Source of the DNA: Uloborus plumipes
Lineage: Eukaryota > Arthropoda > Arachnida > Araneae > Uloboridae
Direction: 5' to 3'
NCBI GenBank assembly: GCA_038373865.1
Contig: JAXGGA010005183.1
Location: 1 to 64,000, forward strand
Length of the DNA: 64,000 bases
A program made the translations under genes and the position numbers. Every line of letters starts with the position of its first letter. Position 1 is the stretch's first letter. Below the pieces are notes generated by a model, which saw only the letters and a list, made by a program, of their open reading frames with translations, was not told the origin of the DNA and searched no databases. Below are positions 57,301 to 64,000 of the stretch, in pieces.

Positions 57301-58056
57301 TGTCACCACAAGAGATTTTCCTTCTTCTTAAATCAAATTCCATACTTTACTCCTCATTTCAAAGCTTATTGTGCGTGCTAGTGACAAAAAATGAACCCAT
57401 GGTCTAAAAATGGATTTTTTTAAATCAAAAACTCTCAGTTTTTTTCTTTGTTTTTAATTAGAAAAAGGATTTTTAACGATTAATTCTTCAGTTAATTGTT
57501 AAAAGCTAAAATAGTGCATCAAATCCCAACAATGTTATGTAATACCAGTGATAGTTAAAACCAATTAAAGTGAAACTAAATGCGGTACTTCAATACTTAA
57601 AGGCTCTTTCTTCTTTAATTTGACCCTAAGCAAAATACGAGTAGCCATACCGGCTTACTTATTCTTTTTTTCTCTTCAAATTTGCACTTTAGTAATAACG
57701 TTTTCATAACAATTCCCGAGAAATCAAATTCATTCGGGTATTACTGCCAAAGTTATTCTCCGTTTTCATGAATAGAGCTGTATGTGTGGGTGCGGCAGTA
57801 AGTACTTCACAAATTTTAAATTTGTTTTTCTGACTAATATTTTTTTAATTCCTTTCATCTACAGGTGAAATGTTTGAGCAGCGATCTAACAGAGCTTCAT
57901 AAATACATCGATCCAGCTATTTTGCCGACTGAATGGGGAGGAATTCAGCCAAACTACGATTGCAAACATCTCGTTGACAGAATACTGGAAAGAGAACGTC
58001 ATATTATTGAAAATACTTCAGTTCTCACGAAGAAAACTCAAATGAAAAAATCCTGA
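51152..58056 (+). CDS. CRAL-TRIO lipid-transfer protein 2 (alpha-tocopherol transfer protein-like / clavesin-like), five coding exons
   Basis: Exons 51152-51311, 52508-52744, 55409-55605, 57020-57130 and 57865-58056 join to 298 residues with phases identical to gene 1. Domain order is the same: N-terminal helices (DEHLTPEDIEKARVELNETE, TDDDFIIGFLRARKFNC), then the lipid-binding fold (HRDHQGRAIHVAK, INGAIGIWDVAGLSF, DRLPGRFKAAYIINCNK, YIDPAILPTEWGG). A basic tail ends TKKTQMKKS. By hand count about 50 of 283 aligned positions differ from gene 1, fewest in exon 1 (3 of 53) and most in exon 4 (11 of 37). The exon 2/3 junction makes Asn where copy 1 has Gly. As in copy 1 there is no signal peptide, so a cytosolic carrier is expected. 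All splice sites are canonical and there is no sign of decay. The exact ligand and orthologue are unknown. Confidence 0.92.
52180..52390 (-). repeat. tRNA-derived SINE, minus strand, intron 1 of gene 2
   Basis: On the minus strand, GGACCTCCGTAGTCCTGAGG carries an A-box-like TAGTCCTGAGG and GGGTTTGATTCCC is a B box about 45 bases later, followed by a body ending in AACAACAACAA. Confidence 0.55.
52508..52744 (+). CDS. CRAL-TRIO gene 2, coding exon 2
   Basis: Acceptor CTTTTCGTAG; 237 bases as in copy 1; ends at ATA A before GTAAAA. Confidence 0.92.
52745..55408. other. Intron 2 of gene 2
   Basis: AT-rich; a G+C-richer patch at 54050-54200 (CCCTCTAGCACCCCCAGCGG onward) stands out but has no recognised identity or TSD. 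No coding content beyond the flanking exons. Confidence 0.5.
55409..55605 (+). CDS. CRAL-TRIO gene 2, coding exon 3
   Basis: Acceptor TTCTTACAG; LWNPDEIGVYDLAG to FIKMVQ; phase 0 donor CAG/GTTGGT; 197 bases as in copy 1. Confidence 0.92.
56563..56927. mobile_element. 365-bp MITE, deletion relative of the 10846-15088 hAT element
   Basis: Starts CAGTGGCGCCCATCCTTTTT and ends GTAAGTTTGGTACCATTG. The first 250 bp follow the left end of the 4.2-kb element (GAGGGCTGCA, CTCATATTA, AATAATTCTCG, GGTTGTTATCAT) and the last 85 bp follow its right end (ACGGATCAGC, GGCCGTAAG). The 8-bp flanks CTTTAGAG and TTATAGAG match at 6 of 8. Located in intron 3 of gene 2, about 90 bp before exon 4. Confidence 0.75.
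57020..57130 (+). CDS. CRAL-TRIO gene 2, coding exon 4
   Basis: Acceptor TTCTTTTGCAG; 37 codons ending KEKFRKR before GTAAGT. Confidence 0.92.
57865..58056 (+). CDS. CRAL-TRIO gene 2, coding exon 5 with stop
   Basis: Acceptor CATCTACAG; starts VKCLSSDLTELHKYID; stop TGA at 58054-58056 after the lysine-rich tail. Confidence 0.92.
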   Translation: MKCLSSDLTELHKYIDPAILPTEWGGIQPNYDCKHLVDRILERERHIIENTSVLTKKTQMKKS

Positions 58057-58098
58057 GATGAGGAACGAGTTCTGTTGTACATATGCAATAATTTAAAC

Positions 58099-58104
58099 AA
58101 TAAA
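58099..58104 (+). terminator. Polyadenylation signal of CRAL-TRIO gene 2
   Basis: AATAAA 43 bases after the stop codon, in AAACAATAAAGAAC. Confidence 0.6.
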
Positions 58105-58399
58105 GAACATTTATGAGAGCCTAGCAAAATTATCCGATGTTACCCGGTAATAATATTGAGAAAAGAAGCCTTGCTCTTCTTGCAAATAAAAATTTAAATA
58201 AACTACCAAACCCCCACTTGGTGGGGGGGGAGGGGGAGGGAGAGAAAATAATGCATTTAAGATGAAAAGGCAAAATTAAAAATTAGAAAAATAGTAATAA
58301 AATATTTTTTTTAACCTAAAGCATTCTCATTCTTTTTTACTGATAGGGTAGCGCACTCAAATAATGTGATACTGATACACTGCTACTTAGTTATCTACT

Positions 58400-60382
58400 G
58401 GGCAATTCCATGCAAGTGTGGAAAAGCGTTGAAAAAATTAAACTCGAGTAATGTGACTGTTCTGCATATTTTTTGGTTTAAAAATGTTAGAAGTTTCTTA
58501 TTTATAACAATTTTTTGTTAGGGATGTAGTTTTTTAGTTTCGGCAATACTTTGAAGTTGGTATTAGAGTATTTTATTTTCAGTGAAGCAAATGGTCAAAC
58601 TTTCAACATTGATAAGTTTCGATTTTTTCCATTAGATAAATGTGACAAAGGAAGATTGTTGTTTATTACACTTTAAATTAATATTGTGAATTGATGAAAC
58701 AAGTGTTTTCAATTTAATTAAGTGATTTAATGTCAATTTCAAAAAGGCTCTGTTCTATGTAACGTAAGTTACCAAAAACATGTTAAAGTTTTTACAGCAA
58801 ATAAAGAAAGGGCAATACAATGTTAACTATGTTATATTTTCTATCTAATTGATGTGTACTAAGCAAATAACAGTACTTTTCTTTTGAATATTGTTTGTTT
58901 AATTTTTTGTGTCATAATCAAAACGTGTAACGTAAGTTACCCAAATATGCAGATAATGTAAGTTACCTTAGTAGAACTTCAATACTTGTGTTTCGAATTA
59001 AAGTAAATTGTAAATAAAACCCATGTGGTTAATAGAAGTAATTTATTCAATAATTCTTTTAATTGTACTGTATTTACTTAATTTAGATTACTCATATTTC
59101 TTAAAATGTCTGTTTGTTAATAAGATTACAATACACCTTTATTATAAATTACATGCTTCCTTTTGGCTGTTAAGAGATTAATTCTCTTTAAACAATATCA
59201 CTGAGTTCAGAATATTTAGGAGGTAATGTACTATGAATTATTCAAAAATGACTTCTGTTATGATTTAAAGTTATCAAATATGTTTTGGAAAAAACAAATA
59301 TAAAAATAGTTTATCTCTTTCAATTGAAATATATTTTGTGCTGCAGTAAAATGCCACTGAACTCTGCAGAAAAGATGCGCTGTAGAAGGGGTATGAGAAA
59401 AGTCATGTGGATATTACAGATTCATAAATAAAAGTCACTCTTGATAGTATTGAAATATGTTAGCAAAAGCAAAATGTATCAAAAATATTTTCTGAAAATC
59501 CGCACATTGACAATGACTATTTAAGAACAAGAAATGAACAAAATGTAGTGTTTCGTTTAGTTAGTATTTTAAGGAATAAGAAGAAAAAACAGAGATAAAG
59601 CTGGTGACTGGTGTGGTGAAGTACGAAAATACATTGTATCCTTGAGTTGTGACGATTATTGAAGAAAACGAGTTTAAAGTAAAAGTAATGGCTGCTGTTG
59701 GAACCAATTAGAAATGGCCAGAAACGACAGAGGACATTTAATATAAGAGAAAACATGATTCGAAAATAGAATTACCTGAACTTGTTAATACCAGCGGCCA
59801 GTATGCATTTAAAAGTCTTATGTTTTGTAATATTTTTGATTGCTCATTGAGTTTGGTATTAAATTTCTGTAAATTTAACTCATAATTGTTAATTTTCAGT
59901 ATTTTGATCTAAACTAAGCTGTAATTTTCATTCATTAATTTTTGTAATAAAGGTATGCTTATAAGTAAATATTGTAACGTAAGTTACTGTAACGTAAGTT
60001 ACCCAGCTAAAAATTCCCATAAAATTCAATTTTTAAAATAAAATTTTAAATTTATGAAAATTAATTCCTAAATATTATAAGAAACTGATAAATTATACTT
60101 CACACAAGAAAACAGCTGTAATAGAGCAGACATTTGCCTTAGGACTAATTTTCATATTACGCCATTCCCTTTTTGTGTAACGTAAGTTACTGCCTTATTT
60201 TTAACTGCTAAATTTTGTAAAATTTAAGTGCATCGAATATTTTTGCATTTTAATTTTGCTTTTGACTGTCATTTTCACTGAATGCTTTCGTACAAGGTTT
60301 TTATAACAATATTTGTCTGTACTAAGGAGCTAACTGCATAAGAGTTGGTCGAAATGTAACGTAAGTTACCGTGGAATTGCCC
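58400..60382. mobile_element. DNA transposon with 4-bp TSD and six GTAACGTAAGTTAC motifs
   Basis: Ends share GGGCAATTCCA exactly (inverted) and are flanked by TACT at 58396-58399 and 60383-60386. The 14-mer GTAACGTAAGTTAC is present six times without a mismatch: 58759, 58927, 59974, 59989, 60177 and 60356. A partial copy lies near 58954. The last abuts the right terminus. The first pair lies in the left third and the rest in the right fifth. The ORF-free interior is AT-rich. Confidence 0.8.
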
Positions 60383-60386
60383 TACT

Positions 60387-63300
60387 ATGTAACTATGCTA
60401 GTTATCAAGCTCAAGCTCATTATCCGTTACACAATTGGAATTTAAACAGCGCGAGGCAAAAGCAGGAGAGGAAAACTAAAACTTTATTTTTGTATTATCT
60501 TTTTATTAGCAAAAATTTCAATTTTGTTTCAGAGCGAACGTTTTTGTATCAGTAAAAATGCCAATTTTGTATCAAAAAATCAGTTTTGTATTAGTGGAGA
60601 TACCAATTTAATATCAAAAAGGTCAATTTTGTGTTACGACACAATTTAAAGCAAATACAAATAATAATAATAATCATAAATAAATAAATAAATGACAAAA
60701 AAAATAGATCTTAAAAAGATAAAATTAAAAGTTTGTTGCTAAAAGTAAATAAAAAAATTTTAAAACCCAGTTCAGTAACTGTATAGTCACTTATAACATT
60801 TGAGAGAAAAGATTTTTGAAAAGTGTACAATTAATCATAATACATATTTATCTTAAATTACATGTATCACAACTTTTATTACAAACAATTATTGCATTTT
60901 AATTAAAACATTGCATGATAGCGACAACTAGCATTTAAATAACAAAAAGTGCTTGTAATGTATTTATGACATTTAAAACTTTTTAGAAAACAGATAAAAC
61001 TTTTAAAGAACATGTTTACAAGTAAAAAAAATTGTTTCTAATTATTAGAAAAAACTGAGAGAGAAAGAGAGACCTTATAAAGATGGGAAAGTTCCTAAGT
61101 AAAAAGAAACTCTTGTAGAAGAAAAATCTCTTTTGGAATTATCTAGCTGTTTAAGTTTAAAAAAGTTTTTTAGCACAAAAATTTGGAATGAAAAAAGAAA
61201 AAAAAAAAAAACATTTCTTTTCTGGAGCAACATCTCATTAGCTTATAGCATTTAGCTTTTAAAATGACATAAGACTTGAAAATGTGTATGAAATATGTCT
61301 TCCCTATTTTATCGAATTTTCGCTAAGAATAAGAATAGGAAAAGAACGAAATAGAATTTTCGAAAAAACGCTTTATAGTACATAACCCCATGCTACAAAC
61401 TAATTTTGTGCCAAATTTCATGAAAATCGACCGAACAGTTTTGGCGCTACGCGCGTAATAGACAGACAGACCCACCTTCAGCTTTATTATTAGTAGAAAT
61501 TAATAATTCTTAATTTTATTTAAAAACTGAGATAATCATCAAAGTAAAAAATAAAATAAGTCAAATTAGAGTAGCACTGAATAAAAGAACTTCCATTTTC
61601 CGAAATAATTGAAGAATTTAGAAAATGCAAAACTGTTAAAACTTAAAACCCAGCACACAATTTTCGGTGAATAGGAGAAATATGAAGAATTACACCCCCC
61701 CCCCCATGCGTTTCTTATATGCTCTTTTTGACTTCACAAAAGATGAATGTAAAAATACCTTTTATCTTTTGGTTGTGAACGTTTTTGGATAATAAACTCG
61801 CTTTTTTGGCGAGAGAGAAGCCAAATTTGGCCCTTTTCTATCAGGATGTATCCAACATTGAAAAATTGGTGCAGTTGGCCTCAGATTTTCCACCCCAGCA
61901 AAAGAAACTAATAAATCCCTACTTATAATAAGGGAAAATTTGTTCCCTTTGTATGTCTGTGGTGTTTACAGTCTACGATGAATCCATAGCACTTACAGCA
62001 ATGAAATAAAAAGCCTGAAATTAAAAAAAGTACGCAACTCGAAGTGTTTATTTTCTTCTTATTCTTTTTTTTTTACAATTTTAGATTTAGGCTTGGTTAT
62101 CTATTTACACAAAAAAAGATTTTTTATCGAAAAAAACGCTTCAAACCGCATTTCTTTCATAAGTTTTATGAATTTTTGAAACGACGTTTCAAAACACGAT
62201 TTTACCGAAAATGCTTATTTTTAAACTTTTAAGTGGGAAGCTAAAAAATCTTATAAAAAGACTAAAATTTTGATATTCTCCGGACAAATGACGCTTTTGG
62301 TTTTTTTTTTTTTTTTTGCGAAGAAACGCAATGGCGCGAAACGATTACTTGAAACAGTGGCGCATGACGATTGCGTGACGTAGTGACGCACGACGATTAC
62401 GTTGCACAGGGACATCAACGGAATTTCGATTCTGTATTTGAGAAATAATTAGTAATTCTATTATCCATCCCCATTATTTGAAAATCATACATTTTTTTCT
62501 ATTTTCAAGGATAATTTTTATCAATTTAGTTATTTTTGTTTGAAGAGACTAAAAATAAAAAATATATTTAGTCTTTTCTTCAAACATCTTTAGTTTCAAG
62601 TGTTTTTTTTTTTAAATTCCCATTTTAAATGAAGGAAACTTCATTTACTTAGCAAACAAATTGTGTGTTTATGACGTTGTGTTTAGAAAAGCGGATTCGT
62701 TCCTTCATGGTACGGACAGAGATGAAAAAAAGCTAAGATTTTTCTTCTTTGTAAAATACTCTTTAGATTGGTAAACACAGAGGGATGATTCTTGATGATG
62801 AGTATGAATTTTGATAAACACGGAAGAAGGAAAAATTGTACATGACAAAATGTTTTCTTTTAGCTATTAATTACAGAAGTAGATATAGATGGATAACTAT
62901 AGTGAGGCAAGGATATTTAAAGAGATTAATACGGAGATAGATAGTTACATAGAAACATAGATAGGTGTGAAAATAACAAGGTGCAGCAGAAATAACTCAC
63001 ACATTTTAACTGCGAATAATAAGGCAACAATAAAAGCATATTTAAAAAAATACACTTAAACAATAATGCCTCTAATTTATGTTACGTACCCTTAATCACT
63101 TTGTTTTGAAAATTAAATCGACCAAATGCCCTCTTTCATATCCTATACATTTATGAAGCTTCTCCATAGGAGCTCTGGATTACCTTCTCATTGAATTCAG
63201 GTAATATTGCTGCTATTTCTAGCCGGATAATATAGCTTTCAGTTCTTGCAATGCTATTGCCTTATGTTGGGACAATTCAGCTTGCAAATACTACAGAGAA

Positions 63301-64000
63301 CGAAATCACAAGGAGCGAGATTAACGAAACATGCTGGTCATGAAATGTCCCCTCCTAATGATTGGGAGCACAGAAAGCAATTGAAACATCGTTATTCCAA
63401 AATCAGAAATATCAGAACACACAGTGACATAATGGCTATGAAGAGGTCACTCATGTTTCAGTAGAAGACTGTTTTCGACCCAGTACAGGAAATGTTTTAT
63501 TGTTTCAGTCAATCGATAAAAGTTTTTTTTTTCACTCGACAGCACTGTGGATTTTGTTCAGGGATACACTAATGTAAACTCCAATCTGCGACTGCAGCTA
63601 AAATGGCAGACCAAACTTTACTCAAGGCCATAATAATAATTAGCTACTGAGAAACTGAGGCGGTAAATAGGAGTAGTTTCTGACGCATCCTCCTGTTTAT
63701 CCGTGGCTTATATAAAAAAGAATCATCTAAATTTTAGTAAAATTTAGATTTATTATTATTTTAATTTTTAGTAAAAATATGTACACGAAGCAGTAAATTT
63801 TTTGGTGACAACAAATCGGTTTCGGTGTCAACAAAGTTTTAGCAGAGGTAGATACTAACAAAAGCTTTACCTTCTACAGCAAAACAAGAATCACAACGTT
63901 GAGATGAATTATTTAACATACTTTTCTGCAGAAAATTCAGTGACAGAAAAAAAAAACGTTTCAGAGTAGATGACAATCTCATTTCTGCTTGTGGTATTAG
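60387..64000. other. AT-rich intergenic sequence, no gene recognised
   Basis: Apart from the Helitron-like end at 61385-61497 I see homopolymer runs and simple repeats. The open stretch at 63246-63464 has a more balanced composition than its surroundings but matches nothing I know, and no third CRAL-TRIO copy is visible. Confidence 0.5.
61385..61497 (-). repeat. Helitron-like or other dispersed-repeat terminus
   Basis: Minus strand begins TCTACTAATAATAAAGCTGA, then GGTGGGTCTGTCTGTCTATT and GCGCGTAGCGCC, and on to TTTCATGAAATTTGGCAC. This TC...GTCTGTCTG arrangement is common at 5-prime ends of Helitron-type repeats in arthropods. No partner end was found. Confidence 0.4.

Noticed and set aside
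62044..62232. 62-codon Phe/Arg-rich open frame
   Set aside because: Low-complexity T-rich sequence; no support as a gene.
63246..63464. 72-codon open frame with balanced composition
   Set aside because: Most gene-like of the orphan frames at the right edge, but no motif, homologue or splice partner is recognised.
1..64000. CRISPR arrays, operons, bacterial-type promoters or viral integrations
   Set aside because: Motif arrays here are dispersed inside TIR elements with irregular spacing, the genes have spliceosomal introns, and no LTR or viral gene content was recognised.

Overview
The window looks like a piece of a large, AT-rich, repeat-filled arthropod genome. Long introns with GT/AG splice sites, a secreted serpin, CRAL-TRIO lipid-carrier genes and very many DNA transposons all fit this. 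A chelicerate (spider-like) host is my inference, not something I can prove. There is no bacterial or organellar content.

Only three host genes can be supported. (1) A serpin on the minus strand: an N-terminal exon with signal peptide (8698-8949) joins in phase 0 across an 8-kb intron to a second exon (262-695). The rest, including the reactive loop, lies off the left edge. (2) and (3) Two tandem plus-strand CRAL-TRIO / alpha-tocopherol-transfer-protein-like genes (coding spans 30186-39310 and 51152-58056), each with five coding exons and identical exon phases. They give proteins of 283 and 298 residues that differ at about 50 aligned positions. A conserved non-coding block ending in a splice donor lies upstream of each (22708-23158 and 40678-41096), so the duplicated unit of about 18 kb probably included promoter and 5-prime UTR exon.

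Almost everything else is mobile DNA. 0-9 kb (serpin intron): a 4-bp-TSD element, two hAT-like MITEs, a deleted mariner inside a TTAA element, a foldback. 9-18 kb: a hAT MITE with perfect 8-bp TSD, a 4.2-kb hAT-type element carrying an unrecognised broken ORF and a 1.5-kb foldback, then a cluster of tRNA-derived SINEs. 20-30 kb: a TIR element with repeated subterminal motifs, MITEs, and a piggyBac copy inside another 4-bp-TSD element. 30-40 kb: gene 1, whose introns hold a 5-prime-truncated LINE and a three-level nest with a second piggyBac-like remnant. 41-51 kb: two big composite elements between the CRAL-TRIO genes, containing foldbacks, Helitron pieces and a 2.4-kb TIR element. 51-58 kb: gene 2. 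58-64 kb: one more 4-bp-TSD element, then AT-rich sequence with no recognisable gene.

The most striking pattern is a recurring, apparently non-autonomous DNA transposon design at 968-2757, 4937-5576, 26625-30072, 41471-45713 and 58400-60382 (46433-50933 is a looser member). Each has a short G-rich TIR, a 4-bp target duplication and its own 14-16 bp (in one case 17-24 bp) motif repeated through the interior, in several cases right beside a terminus. All boundaries and similarities here were read by eye; no database search was possible.
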